Positions 11,456-23,884 of a stretch of DNA of 64,000 bases are shown in pieces. Below the pieces are notes generated by a model. It made no database searches. It saw only the letters and a program-made list of their open reading frames with translations, and was not told the DNA's origin. Origin of the DNA: Rotaria sp. Silwood1 (Eukaryota > Rotifera > Eurotatoria > Philodinida > Philodinidae); contig CAJNOP010000031.1 of assembly GCA_905250075.1 (NCBI GenBank), positions 136,869 to 200,868 of the forward strand. Reading direction: 5' to 3'. A program made the position numbers and the translations under genes. Every line of letters starts with the position of its first letter. Positions within the stretch are counted from its first letter, which is position 1.

Positions 11456-14400
11456 TCGTTTCCATATATTGACTTAAAAGCTGTTAAAGAAATTTTTTAA
11501 TTTTTGATATGTTTATAATCAGTTGCAATACAATTGATTAAAAGATCACAAACACTTATTTTGAAGGGATGGCTAATAGCTCGAGTAAATAACTAATTCT
11601 TCTATAGCATCGTATTGTTGAAACGATGAAGTAGATTCTAACAGTTCATGAACTAAAATTGAGAAAAATGAAAAACGAATTATGATACAAAAGAATTTGA
11701 AGTCTAGAAAGACATTACTTGAGTTTTAACTGTGACACTAAATTGGTCAACAATAATGAAAAAGACAATACAGAATTGAGCTGTAAAGGCATTTGCTGCA
11801 GCTTGTGCAAAATCTAATATAATACTAGTAACACTGTGCAATTTAGTACTGTTTCCAGTGTATAATCAAATAAGCCTCATAAATGCAATTCATATTGTTC
11901 TTGTTCTCGACCGCAGGTTGGTATGTCGACAAATGGATATACTTCCGAAAGGTTCTCTCCATAATTCACTCTGAATGTTCACTTCTGTATACTAATAATA
12001 TTTAAAAAGCATATATTAATTAATGAAATTTAGAAATACATACATATTGAGTCAAGAGTCTGTTTTTGAGAGGAAAACTAAGTTTAAAACTTCTCTATGC
12101 TTATCGATAAATACTAAACCTTATTTGTCTTATGCCTTATAATTAGATAACTATTTCTTTCTTTTATATTTGTAAATATTTTTAGGTTATATCAAAAGCA
12201 GTGGCAGTAACATTTTCATGACTTTTAGCAGGTCAGTTATACCCACCATTCAGAAGTTGGAAATTCAACTACAATTGAAATAGAACTCAAGACACTCGAG
12301 AAAATTTAAAGGAATTCAACAAGTAGGGTGGTTCGAAATAATGAAACATACGACCTCAATGGAGGATTTACTAAGAGTGACACCTACAGTCGCAATTTCA
12401 GAGCTTCGACCAATAGATGCCAGTTGGTTTTCTTGAACTTTCGGGTGTCGAATCGTTCAAGGAATTAAAGAAAATTAAGGCATTCTATAATTAAGAGCTT
12501 GGATCGTGCTTATATATTCAGATCTACCAGTGGGGTAAGAAAGATTGCTACATGCAATTCTGATATGGGTGCTCCAAACGTTGAATTTCACTTGATTTTC
12601 TTGAATTTCAAATGTCTGGACAATCAGTACATCTCCTAATGAATGTCTAATTGACTTATAAAAGAGAAAGTCGAATAAGATGAAACTTTGAGTTTTATCA
12701 GAGATCTGCTTGGTTCATTCCAACTCGTGCATGATATCGACAACACGCGACAAGACGTCATGACGCTAATTATTTCAATATTTTGAAAAACTTGATCGAG
12801 TTTTATACATCGAAGAATCACATGTAGAAAGCAAGTGTTTGTATTGGTATTCAGAGTTTTGTCTTCACGAACCATAAACTTGTAACTTACCATTTTCCAT
12901 ATGATGCTACATATTAAGAATCTAAGCTGGTACTCAAGACTATGCTAAACTTGATAACGTTCGATCATAAAGAAATCTTTCATCGGAAAGGAAAAAGTTA
13001 TTAATGGTAAGCTGAGTAATTTTCCAGTCACTCAATAGGCTCGGTGCCATCCTAGTTTCTTATTGACAATAAATCACGTTCACAATTAGTTGTAAACTGT
13101 TATGTGATGGATCATATGAAAAGATCGTTTAAATGGATTGGTGTTTCTATTCCACAGATTCTTTCATGTGTGATCGCTTTGCTTTCCGTGCGACAGCATG
13201 ATAAACTAAATTGATCGACATTTGAACATACTGTAACAACTCATTCGAGTGGATTTCTTGATGAATGTCTACAGTTTTCATAGTGTGCAATCCTTTAATT
13301 TTTTTTCTGAACTTTGGAAATTTCACACATAAAAATCACATGCGCAACTTAACATTTAAGAATGATTTGATCATTCGTATTGGAGTATTGAATGCGTATG
13401 TGCTCATACACTGTTATCTCGACATCTTCGTTGTTGCATACTCGATAAATATGTCACAAGACGTCAAATTAATATCGTTTATTAGGGAGAGATTCTGTGG
13501 GATTTATGTACTTGTATAAGGAGTGTCACAGTCATGAATGCTAAATTGTTGCTAGATTGCTAGAATAGAATTTTTGCTCAAAAAAGATCAATTGGGATGC
13601 AAATTGTTGCTTTCCTATACAAGTATGTAAAAGAATATGTGCTGTCAAGCATGTTTCTGACGAAATATTCGAGGTATTTTTGGATTATGAGAAGTTTTTG
13701 AGAAATGCATTGTTTACACGCTACTGTTAAGTTCACTGATGGATGTATAAGTCGCAAGCAACTTATTCGTCACCACAAACTCAAATGAACGATAGTGACA
13801 ACGGTCTGTAATACCCTCGACCTTATCCGGGATCCCATACTGCAATAAACAAATGAAGATAAATACAAAAAAAGGCTTAAACACAGCCGTAGACGTCTAA
13901 ATCCTAAAGTTTGGTATTGCTAAACGTATCACATCATCAATGAACTCTTAAGAAGCACAAAAATGTCCGTATGACAATGAATAATTAATAATAATATGCC
14001 AATCAGTTAATATAATAGATCAAGGAAAACTATGATAAGATTATGAAGAGTAGTATGAAATGTTTGATCAACGCAAATAATGATTGAGAATAAATATAAA
14101 ACATAGTCTGATATTCTTTCAAAATCTGAAACACAGAACATCTTCTAAAACTTATTCAAGGTCTTTACGTCATATCATATTTCATACTTATTCTCTCAAC
14201 TTTACTGAGAATGAAAAAGATAAGAATATGCAGAAAGCATTGTGTTTAGTGATCATGTTCCACAATAAAATAGCTGCTCATCAAATTGATGATACAGCTT
14301 GTAAAAAGAATATATAGTTATCTGGTATTTAGCTTTGTTGACTCGTATCTGTATTACACTTTTGAAAGTTCTTTTACTATACAAGTACTCAGTAGTGTTT

Positions 14401-15050
14401 CATGCATCATTTTCCCCTTTGTATTCAAATAATTCTACTTTATCAAAAATAAATTTTCCATTATTTGAGTTCTATAGTTAGACTGTACTTTAAAAAACTT
14501 TTAAACTACTCCGTTGTCTAATATTTATTTATCTATATTTATACAAAACATTTGCGTATGCTATTTTTATTAATGTCATGTGATGTATTCGTCCTTTAAA
14601 AGAGGAGATAAGTGCAAAAAAAACAGAAGTCACAATTACTCTCAGATTTTTGTTTCCTTATCTATCAGTACTTTTTTCTTTTTCTCAGTCATATAATTTC
14701 AATATGAGTCGACATATAGTCATGTGTTTTGACTGCGTCGATCACATTTTTCTTATCAATGTCATAAGACTGATGGGTAACACAACGATAAAACCAACCC
14801 CAAGGGCAATAGCGTATGAAATATATTGTATTCCGCAGTTAATACATTATTCAGTTTAATAATGAATACATATCAACACAACAAAGAGGTATTTATAAGA
14901 TTTTTTTTTCTATGGAAAATGTCAGAAGAGAATCCAAGAGAAAAAAATGTAATTTTTTACCTGCAAACTAGCCTGGAAATTGAAACAATCGACAGATTCA
15001 TCTTTGAAACATGTGGATCTCACAGAACGTATTTATATTTATTTTTAACA
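11456..15050. other. Gene-poor region upstream of the ARA70-like fragment
   Basis: Mostly AT-rich, without a supported gene. It contains one copy of a dispersed repeat (12510-12640, listed separately). Near 14920-15035 some reading frames look coding-like and may be upstream exons of the next gene, but a TAA in the shared frame just before 15051 prevents a clear join. Confidence 0.45.
12510..12640 (-). repeat. Dispersed repeat, copy A
   Basis: About 100 bp here is clearly similar to 35862-35965, same strand, sharing the core TGCTCCAAAC and the block around CTTGAAT. Read on the minus strand, both copies give comparable open peptides (IQEnQvKF-VWS--IR--C). Conservation at the protein level suggests a relic of a coding mobile element, family unknown. 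Confidence 0.5.
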
Positions 15051-15888
15051 GGATATTTCAAAAGTATTCGCTTTTCTGCGAGCTCAACTTCAAGCTAAAG
15101 AAAAAGAATTACTGGAATTACAACGAGTTGACCCATGTTTATTAGCACCTGACTCTAATCAAATTGACATGCTGGTTGATGCAATTGTTTCTCTTCAGTT
15201 GTCAACTCAAGAAGGATCATTTGTTTTTGCATCGACTTCTATTTCCAATAACACACCACCTTGTACAAGCGTTTGTTCAACTGGTTTGAACTCAATCAAA
15301 ACTCTTCCATCTTCAGTTTGGCTTTCGCCATCGAATTCTGTGAAACAAAAAAATGAACAACATTCATTTATGCTCAGCCATCTTTTATCATTACCTATTA
15401 CTGCTTATCTAGCATCATCGTTTCCATTATTTGAAACAACAACTAAAACACAAAATCGATCATTAAATCATGTTCCTATGGTTAATCATTTGCTCTTTAT
15501 GCCTATTGATACTTTCAAAGCATCTTCTAAAATTCCTTTGCCGACTAAAATAAAAAATAATAAAAATATGTACGTATATTTAATAATTTTTTCTAATGAG
15601 TTTTATTTCGGGGATGCTAACATAGTCAAGATTAATACATTGAAATGATATTTCGTGCTAAAATTGAATGTATCTTCTCGTATTATTCATATTTAGTATC
15701 ATAATCTAACATTGTAGAATCATAAATATTCAGTATTTGATTTTGTTTTCAGACAAAACAATGAATCATCAACAATAGATAAAACGAAGAGTATTTTGAA
15801 TAGCGAAGTGATTTTTTCAAAAGAATATTGGCTTCAAAACAACCAAAATGCATCGTCTGCAGCAGATGAAATATCTTGTCATACTTGA
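15051..15888 (+). CDS. Two-exon protein fragment, possibly NCOA4/ARA70-like
   Basis: Two exons are supported: 15051-15569 (acceptor TTTTTAACAG, donor GTACGT) and 15753-15888 (acceptor TTTTCAG). The codon split across the junction (AT/A) restores a frame running to TGA at 15886-15888. The product begins with a coiled-coil-like stretch (RAQLQAKEKELLELQ), followed by NQIDMLVDAIVSLQL and a Ser-rich tail with isolated Trp-Leu pairs (SVWLSP, EYWLQN). The ordering recalls the ARA70 domain and WL motifs of nuclear receptor coactivator 4, the ferritinophagy receptor, but this is a weak pattern match. The 5' end is missing: a TAA lies in frame just upstream, so the gene may be incomplete or decaying. 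Confidence 0.45.
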
Positions 15889-16966
15889 TACAATGGAAAC
15901 GTCTTCAACTTCGAAAAATGCTCTTCAATAATTCAATGAATCGAGTTGATAAATAAAAACTATGTCATCGTTGAACTTTTATGGATTTGCCTTCCGTCAT
16001 AAATATAACTATGTTCTCTGTTAGTTAAAAAAATGATTAAAAATGTAAAGCATTATTTTTCTGTATATTATTCTTTGTTTTTATTTTGAATATTTAAACA
16101 TAAAAATATTGATTGCATTAAAATATTATTTGTATTTCGTAAGAAAGTTTTCGTACTTTTCACAAAGATCGATATATATTTAAGAAGTTTCTGAAAAAAA
16201 AGATATTAGCAAGCAGTAGTAAGAAAATTGTTTAATTCTATCGTAATCAAAATGTTTTCTTTTATTAGATAACTATTCATTCATGTTTTGAATCAAGATT
16301 ATATAAACCATATTACTCCTTATGAAATTATAATTATTTTTAGAAAAATTCATGTTAAAGCTTAAAAAGAAAATCAGTAAACTCTGATTTAGTTCATCTG
16401 AACTGAATTATTAAAAATACATCGAAACGATTGTAAGCTCTAATCCTTATGCACTATGCACGTATGTAAGACATTTAATCTCCTGTTATTACAGCAAAAG
16501 CGAAGATGAATACAATTGACAAAGTTTATTAGTCGCCCACCAGTATTACAACTTTATCAAATGTTCAATTTCGAAAAACTAGATTTTTTCGCTTTATTTT
16601 ATTTACAAACGAATCATAAAATCTTTATATTTTCTGATCAAAACTTCTGACATGCATATATTCCAAAACAAGTTTTCTTGATCGAATTATCAATTATTTA
16701 ATTTTATGCTTTAAATTTTTTATTAAACAAAATGGTTATATGATATTTCAGATTTGTTGTTTCAAATGCAAGAGTTATTATAATCAATATACTCTGACAA
16801 GAGTATTAGTTCTTTTCCCTTGAGCTATCAATCTTATTTTACAATGACAACAACTAATAAAGCTCATAGCAGTTGAATTAACACTAATTATTTTTATTTC
16901 TATTGATGTGCTATAAGCAGTGATCATAGGATTTTTTTTTCAAATGAACTCTTGTCTAACGTAAAA
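15889..16966. other. AT-rich intergenic DNA
   Basis: No gene, RNA or mobile element could be recognised; probably the 3' flank of the preceding fragment plus unremarkable spacer. Confidence 0.5.
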
Positions 16967-16974
16967 ATCACCAC

Positions 16975-17357
16975 TAGAGATATGTGGGGCCAACTTGTAG
17001 CTCCAACTTCAGTCTTGGATTATGGGAAAGAGAACTTGCTCAGACCGAGATCGAGACTAAGAGACAAAATGTGTTCTAACCGGAACAAATGATTATAGTT
17101 AAACATTCTATGGTTTTATGTAAATTATCTTATAAGTCACATCAATGAGAACATTATTTAAGAGAGATGACACAAAAGAGTCGTACTCATCGAGTTCAAA
17201 AATGAAAAAAAAAGCATTAAAAAATATTTTAAAACTTGATACGAAAAAATTTGTGAATAATTTTCTCTAAGCTGCGACCAAATTAGATTTACCGTAATCA
17301 TAATCGAGACCGAGACTATGACCAGGACCAAAAACAGCATGGTCCCGCACATCTCTA
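16975..17357. mobile_element. Non-autonomous hAT-type element, 383 bp
   Basis: The ends are imperfect inverted repeats: TAGAGATATGTGGGGCC on the left, and TAGAGATGTGCGGGACC read inward from the right. They are flanked by near-identical 8-bp sequences, ATCACCAC (16967-16974) and ATCACACC (17358-17365), as expected for the 8-bp target duplications of hAT transposons. There is no transposase frame, so it is a MITE mobilised in trans. The AGAGATGT core is shared with the GC-rich element at 33.4 kb. Confidence 0.7.
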
Positions 17358-17365
17358 ATCACACC

Positions 17366-18499
17366 TATCAAAAAGTGTCTCTATCTATGCACAGAAATGA
17401 GAATATTGAAGAAAAAAACTAGAAGAATAGCAATACAACATATAGTTAACAGTTAATCATAATAATGTGGTTTAATCCTTTGGTTAATAACGACGCAAAT
17501 ATGCATCACAGGCTTTATCATTGCGTGAAACTCATGCAATCGCTTATAATGCATGTCTTTTTTTTGCTACACATTCCCATCAAAGCAAATGTCAGGCAGT
17601 AGAAGCTTTTATATCATCATTTTGTTATATAACACGCTGGAGCCACACCATAAACAGTTGTAACAACTTTTCTCAAAAATTGTTTTTCCTTTCTTAGGTA
17701 TATCGATAATTAAAAGGTTAAGAAACTTTACACCTCTTATATGATTAAAGTAACTGGTTTTGGTGTTTTCTGAATGGACGTGAATATGCTTAAACGAGAA
17801 CTGCACTAAGGATGTCCAAGCGAGTTTTCAAAAATTCTTATCTACTTGGATATTCTTTAAAACATGACTCAGAATAATTCATAGTGCATGATTGTTATTT
17901 TTCTTAATCCTATTATTTATAAATACGAGGAGCTGTATACTGGAGTTTAATGCATACTAAGAAAAAGTTCTTATGTACTGTATGATTTTCAATATGAAAA
18001 GATCAACAAGTCATGATTTTAACTTTGTTCACTTTCTTTGTAAGTTAAAAGCTCGAAAATTTACCCTTCTTTCAATCGTTTTTATATTCAATGAAAGGCA
18101 AAGTTTTTTTGTAATTTTCTCAGATTATATTACCTAATACGATAGTAAAATGCTATGCATTATATATGTTTCCGACAATATTGAATTGTTGCATTAAGAA
18201 AGAAAGACTATTATTTCGATTGAAAAAAAAGTTGTATCAGCTCCATACTATTGATATCTTTCCTACAGAAAGTCTTCTCAAGAAAAAATATCAATTACTA
18301 AAATATGAAATCAAGCGAAAGAAAAAAAAACATGATATAGCAAAACAGAATCTCAAAATAAATGGAAAGAAAGTTCATTTATTTAAAATAAATAAATGAT
18401 TAACCAGAAAAAAAATGGAGAACATCATCTTTAATATCAATAGGAAAAAAATCTCTAACTCGAAGAAAGAATAAAAAAAAGATTAAAAGATTATCAATG
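17366..18499. other. AT-rich intergenic DNA
   Basis: No supported gene. The Lys-rich open frame near 18166-18399 is a by-product of A-rich sequence. Confidence 0.45.
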
Positions 18500-18868
18500 T
18501 TATGATTGTTCACCATCAGTACTATTTGATGGTGGTGCTTGTAAATCATTAAAATGAACAAAACGATTGATTAATTTTTGGATGTTGTTGTCGGTGGTAA
18601 ACCTGTTGATGTTGAACTTGATGGATCATTATTGATATCTAATTTTTTACCAGTTAAAAATTCATATAAGATTGGACTTAATTTACCAAATTTTTGAATC
18701 TACGAAAAAAAAAAATAAGAATTTTTGTAGAATAATGATATCTTACTGAAAAGTCAGATCCGTTCCTTTTTATACATAACCATTTATTTCAATATCGATA
18801 TCTTTAAGTTTTCTATTACGTCGTTTAGTAACATCAAGTATATCTTGACCAATCTTATCAAAAGGTAA
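18500..18868 (-). pseudogene. Two-exon gene relic with frameshift, family unknown
   Basis: Minus-strand exon 18776-18868 (HLPFDKIGQDILDVTKRRN...) has donor GTATAA and is followed by a 76-nt intron and exon 18571-18699 (IQKFGKLSPILYEFLTGKKL...), both phase 0. The second exon stops at 18571, but a neighbouring frame continues with clearly coding-like sequence (NIQKLINRFVHFNDLQAPP) to a TAA at 18500-18502. A one-base indel near 18595 therefore best explains the layout. No start codon or upstream exon was found. I do not recognise the family. Confidence 0.5.
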
Positions 18869-19129
18869 ATGACAGAGAAAAAGAAAGGAAGATTATTGAT
18901 TTATTTCGTTTAGTCTTGATGAAAAACGTGAAAGAGGATAACGACGAAAATGTAAGCGATATAAATGAAAAGAACGAAGTAAGAATTCGTAAAGGAAAAT
19001 GTCGAAATAATTCATCTATTCTTGTGATACACAATGAATACTATTTTTGTTTCGTTTACAAAAAATCAACAGAGAACAATTGACTAAAACAACATCTTAA
19101 TAAAACTTCACATTGTTATCATTTTTTAA

Positions 19130-19378
19130 TTAATTCTTTAGTAGACTTTTTCCTTTTAATTCATACAAATAAATACCAACAACCATTATTAAACTAAATA
19201 TTAACATAATATCGAACCATGTTACATACAGTGAATCAATTTGAGATGTTCCACTTGAGTTATTTTTATTAAATGATAAAAGTATTTCCTATTCTTCATT
19301 TGAATATAATGAATTATTTCTCATTAGATTTCCATTAATTACATTTAATAATATCAATATTATAGCGAAGACAATCAT
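19130..19378 (-). pseudogene. Fragment of a signal-peptide/membrane protein with an in-frame stop
   Basis: From an ATG at 19376-19378 (minus) the frame encodes a signal-peptide-like start (MIVFAIILILLNVINGN), meets an in-frame TAG after NSLYSNEE, then continues with a hydrophobic segment (WFDIMLIFSLIMVVGIYLYE) and a basic end before TAA at 19130. The single stop in an otherwise open 83-codon frame suggests a recent relic of a membrane-protein exon. The WFD...GIYLY pattern faintly recalls the first helix of SLC5-type sodium symporters, but is too short to assign. Confidence 0.4.
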
Positions 19379-21171
19379 CTAATAAAATTAAATTACGGAT
19401 GATATCAATCCATCATTTAGTCAATTCATTTTATTATAAAAAGAAAAGTTAAAAATAGATTCTCTAATGAAATGATCATCAAACACGAATAGGGGTGTGA
19501 CAATTCCATATCAGTTCAGAGAGCGAGAACTGGCATAACAAATCAAGCTTATCTGAAAGGAGCTGATCACTAGATCTTTACCACAGTTCATGAGTTGGTA
19601 CTGGCACACCTGCTAATTCATGTAAAGTTGATAATACAGGAAAATTAAGCATGTTTGTGTAACGACAACATTAGTTGATTATCACTAATCAGTTATCATT
19701 GGAACTTCGGACAAAGTAAGTGTATGTTTGCTTTTTTTGTCGTCAAACATGCGAGAATATATGTTAAAGGAAACAAAATTAATCCAATTTTACTAGTAGA
19801 GTAGTCAACAGGTGACTTTGAGAGCTCAGCATTTCCACCAACTGAAGTCCGACGGCAAAACTCCGTCATGAGCTTCTCTATCGAATTGTGTGTGACTACT
19901 GGAGCTTTCTCGCTTCCTGGTAGAGAGGCCGACAACAATGAGTCTTCTTGCTGTCAAACTCCTGGTTACGCCACTCTATTCTAAAATTGCTGTAGGCTCT
20001 AGTGTTTGTGAGTTGACACAATATGTGTATCTATCACGATCGTGAATGATGGTATTTCATTTTTTTTTTGTTCTACGTTGTTTCCAGTGTCAGTTATTAC
20101 AATTGTTCTGTTGAAAGACCTAAAGCTATTTAACAGCTTTTTTGAATATGAAACGAGCTGGAACTGGTCACCAGCTCTTTATCTCAACTCCTCACAGTTC
20201 CCTAACTTGAACTGTCTCATACTCTAAACACGAATAAAGTTTCCAAAAAAGAACAAACCATTTTTTTTTTCTTGCTTTTCACTTTAATAGAACATTCTAT
20301 CTTTGAAAAAAGTTCTAAAAACGTACTTTTAGAAAAAAAAGTATTTGATCAATTAACTGTTAAATTAATGATTAGAAATGTGTATATTTCACTCTCGGTA
20401 TATTAAGAAAAAACAATAAACGTTATAACGGCATCTGTTTTGGAATATTCTAGATGAAACAAGTACACCCGACAAAAGTATCTAAAAGAATATTAATGTT
20501 ATCAATTACATTTTCAAAAGAGATCACAGATAAGAATTTATTGTATAAAATTAATTAAAATTTATTTTTATTCAATGCAACTTTTTTTAAATGACGCAAT
20601 TCTTCTTTTAAGCTAAATATATTTCTCTGTTCTTTAGACATCCATATATTAAATAATTTAATAAAAAGATTTTCAATAAGTGATATATACAAATCATTAT
20701 AACAGACAGATTTTATGTGTTTTCAAATACATTTAATCAGACATTTCTAATACATTTATTTCCAGTTAATAGACAAATCAATTTTCATTATAGAAAAGGC
20801 TGTCAATTCTCGCAATTTTAAATTAAGGTGAGTTTTTTTGTAAACAGACAATTCTAATACCTGAGAAATATTCTCAAATTCGACTGAATTAGTGGAACTT
20901 TGAGTAGTATTAGGTATTCACGAGATCAAGAATATGGGAGAAAAATTGAGAACACGTCGCTGGTGTAAGATACATTCTGTCTTATTCTGAATAGAAACCT
21001 TTCTCAATGACCTAACGCCTATATGTTTTTACAAATCTGTTTAGAATAGAAGAATTTGTCTTTTTATAATGAATAAAAAACAAAAAAATTCGATATTTAA
21101 ACGAATTAAAATAAAATAAATCTCATAAATAAGTTCAATAAAAACTAAGGTTGTCTAGCAGCATTCGAAAT
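19379..21171. other. Intergenic DNA, possible old transposon pieces
   Basis: No intact gene. 19490-20240 is somewhat less AT-rich and begins with GGGGTGTGACAATTC, the style of a hAT terminus, but no matching opposite end or target duplication was found. The rest is AT-rich spacer. Confidence 0.35.
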
Positions 21172-22447
21172 TCATTGTGGTAGATCAATATCATTACTAA
21201 AAATTGATTCATTAATATTAGGGCCATGTTTTTGTTTGTTAAAATGAATATGATGTTCAATAATAAATGAATATGATGCCTTTTTTCTTGAAATAGGAAC
21301 AATCATTTGTCTATGCATACATGGTATAACATCATATAATTGATGATGAAAATTTTTTCTTGATAGAAAAATGTATTTTGTGATAAAGTATAACGAAAAT
21401 GAAAATGAACATTTTTATTTAAATTTTGATTTTCAACAAGTGAAATAAGACCATCCCAATAATTTTTTAATTCATAAATTTTAACATTATCATCTAATTG
21501 ATTGTTATTTTGATTAGATGAATTTATTAGTTCACCATAAAATAAACAAAGTTTTATTAAAAAAATCTCGTTCAATTCTTAACGATATTTTAATATGTTG
21601 AAAGTCTATTATTGAGAACTATGTACAGTTAGAATATAAAATTCAAATTTATTTTAATTAAAGAAGAAAATAAAACTAACCAATATTAAAGTTCAATACC
21701 ATTCCATATGTTTATGAACTGGATTAAAAAGAAAAGATAAAATATAATATATATTCTTCCAGGTAAAAGATAATCATTAGTTTAAACTAATTTATGTTGA
21801 CCACGTTGACTTATGACTGGTATTGAATAAATTCTATAATTTCCATTTGATTTTTCTTCAATATTAACAATTGCAATACAAAGACTAACTTCACTTCGTT
21901 GAATTCAAAGATCTTGACTTACTTTTCTATGAAATGTTATATCAAGTTCAGTTACCTTTCGAATTATTAAATAATAAGCTTGCATCATTTCAATTTCAGG
22001 ATAAAAATTTGATGAATCTCCAAGTTAATACCAATCAGGTCTTATTTTACATGTATCAACACATTCAAAATATTTGACAAATGATTCAAATAGCGTCCAA
22101 AATACTCCATCTCGTCTATTTACTTTTTCTTTGAACAGTTTTCTACGTATATCTAGATTTTCATGCCATAAAGGTGAATTATCCGACCAATCACCTAAGC
22201 AAATTGAAATAAAAATAAAAGTAAAAGTTTGAATATATCAATTCATCCATAAATTCCACCCCATAGATTTCTTAATTTAATTAATTTATGTTTTTCATTA
22301 TTTGATTGTAAATATAACATTTTGTAAAGAATAAGCATGAATATTAAATAAAATATTATAATTAGTACATATAGCACACAGTAAAAATCTTTGTTTATGT
22401 GCATGAAATAATTTCATCCATAAATTGTCCAAATCAACATTTTTATC
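21172..22447 (-). pseudogene. Calpain-15/SOL-like cysteine protease pseudogene (C-terminal part)
   Basis: Minus-strand conceptual fragments follow the order of calpain-15/small-optic-lobes proteases. First come the second half of the catalytic domain, with the catalytic His in FNIHAYSLQNV and the Asn in LRNLWGG; then, after an intron-like gap (acceptor GCTTAG near 22196), GDWSDNSPLW and GVFWTLFESFVKYFECVDTCKIRPDW. C-terminal SOL-homology pieces follow: YWDGLISLVENQN and DVIPCMHRQMIVPIS. In-frame stops occur after DWY (TAA) and after SQDL (TGA), and fragments change frame. The catalytic Cys region and N-terminal zinc fingers are absent; the foldback at 22.64 kb lies just upstream. Not expected to make a protease. 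Confidence 0.75.
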
Positions 22448-22643
22448 AGAAGCCGGAAAGATAAGCACAAGGAAAGTTGAGTACGAAAAGGAAAAATACT
22501 TGAGATATGATGATAATAGGCAGATCAAGGGAAAAACAGCTGATTTTAAGATTTCAAGACTTCAGAGGACTTCACGAGACTTCGAAAGCTTTCAATAGAC
22601 TTTCAAGACTTCACAGCTGAAATCCCTTCGGTTTCCCCCTCGA

Positions 22644-22953
22644 GGCAGACGAATGCTGAATGTAGATGTAGAGTGAGTGACTGTTAATGAAGGTGAGTTG
22701 GTGTAGGTGCGAGTGAGTGAGGGTGTGAATGGGATGGGTGACTTTGAGCCCGCGGAGTGCATAAGAAAGCTTGATCTTCTATTCACACCCACATATACAT
22801 CCATCCATCGATTCATCTTCACAACCACTCGGCAACCTCACCGGCTGTCACATGCCAACTCCCACCCAATCATCCATTCCATCGGCACCCACGTGTCCAT
22901 CTTTACCTGTACTCAGCTGTACCTACCCCCTCTACATCTAGCATTCGCCTGCC
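22644..22953. repeat. Foldback island with G-rich left and C-rich right arm
   Basis: The outer ends are inverted repeats: GGCAGACGAATGCTGAATGT on the left, and GGCAGGCGAATGCTAGATGT read inward from the right. The left arm is G+T-rich (GAGGGTGTGAATGGGATGGG) and the right arm C+A-rich (CACACCCAC, CTCCCACCC), so the strand could fold back through an interior near 22775. GC content is well above the surroundings. There is no transposase frame. It is a foldback or MITE-like element or a fragment of retroelement 5' DNA; the family is not known. Confidence 0.6.
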
Positions 22954-23022
22954 CATTATCACCATGTCTAAAGTAATTTCCCTTTTCGTGCTCAACTTTC
23001 ACGAATCCAGATAAAGGACTAA

Positions 23023-23175
23023 ATGAAATTGCAACGTAACTCCGACATATCACGTCTCACATTTGATATCCTTATCAGTCAACTTGCTCGTGAACGAATA
23101 TTTCAAGTAAATACGGAATTTTTTGTTGATTTAAAATATTCTGATGGTAGAAAAGAGTCACATCAAGTAGAATAA
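23023..23175 (+). CDS. Small ORF of 50 residues, uncertain
   Basis: ATG at 23023 opens a frame to TAA at 23173-23175. The product has mixed composition (LTFDILISQLARERIFQV, FFVDLKYSDGRKESH), unlike the low-complexity frames around it. It may be a real small protein, a single exon, or a relic. No family is recognised. Confidence 0.25.
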   Translation: MKLQRNSDISRLTFDILISQLARERIFQVNTEFFVDLKYSDGRKESHQVE

Positions 23176-23288
23176 TCTGATTCATAAAAAGAAAAGGATA
23201 AAGTATAAGTTAAAAAGAACTAGATTGTTTCACTTTATAATTGTCCTATATTGAATAGTAACAACATTAAAAATAAAAAATATCACAA

Positions 23289-23360
23289 GGTTCTATTCGA
23301 ATTCTAACAGAGCTTACCAGCGTTAGAAATCTAACGTCCTAATCGCTAGATTATAGATCC
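23289..23360 (-). pseudogene. Degraded tRNA-like sequence
   Basis: Read on the minus strand these 72 nt have a tRNA outline: acceptor strands GGATCTA and TAGAACC pair at six of seven positions, there is an A-box-like TAATCTAGCGATTAGGA, and TTCGAAT lies at the T-loop position. The anticodon arm is one base short and the T-stem does not pair, so it is probably a decayed tRNA copy. The isotype (Glu or Arg) cannot be fixed. Confidence 0.4.
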
Positions 23361-23437
23361 ATTATATTTATTTTGTTAATAGATGTAATTAAAAACAAAA
23401 AGGTCACAACAATAAATATGTCTCTTTGACATATGTA

Positions 23438-23851
23438 CTATACAAGATAATATTGTCCAGCAAGCTTTTCTTTTAATTTTTTGATTAATATTTGTTGATA
23501 TTGTGCATACTGTTGTCGAATAGTATCTTCATAAACTTGTCGATCATCATCAAGTAATGAATAAAGTATTGCTAATTGTTCATTATTGAATAAAGGTAAA
23601 CATTGAAGAAATGAATTTAAATCTACATTAAGTAAAGAAATATCATCATATTGACAATTTTCCTGTGAACAAACGAGACACGGTATTGAACGAGGTATAT
23701 TAACAAGAATTTGCTTTGTAGATTTTCGTTCACCATATAGCCAACATGAGAAGTAATGATCGATTGTTTTTGGAACTACAGATTGTTTAATTCCCATCAT
23801 AATACCGGTAGTTATATGAGAACGTACAAGACGATAATCAGCTGCTTGCAT
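23438..23851 (-). CDS. Uncharacterised 137-residue protein
   Basis: An intact frame runs from ATG at 23849-23851 to a stop at 23438, with balanced composition. Residues about 30-80 hold WLYGERKS, a Cys pair in CLVCSQENC and a short hydrophobic LPLF stretch; the C-terminal 45 residues form a charged, Gln-rich helix (DDRQVYEDTIRQQYAQYQQI). A TATA-like element lies about 35-45 bp upstream. It may be a single-exon gene or the last exon of a larger one. The helical tail vaguely recalls akirins, but not enough to name it. Confidence 0.6.
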   Translation of the reverse strand: MQAADYRLVRSHITTGIMMGIKQSVVPKTIDHYFSCWLYGERKSTKQILVNIPRSIPCLVCSQENCQYDDISLLNVDLNSFLQCLPLFNNEQLAILYSLLDDDRQVYEDTIRQQYAQYQQILIKKLKEKLAGQYYLV

Positions 23852-23884
23852 CTCTACTTATGTTAAATCAATAAGTTGTAATGT

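Noticed and set aside
19490..20240. A hAT transposon starting at GGGGTGTGACAATTC
   Set aside because: No inverted partner or 8-bp duplication could be found; kept only as a remark in the spacer entry.
22592..22976. Overlapping open frames on both strands of the foldback island
   Set aside because: They result from the skewed, stop-poor composition of the inverted repeat and have no recognisable protein features.
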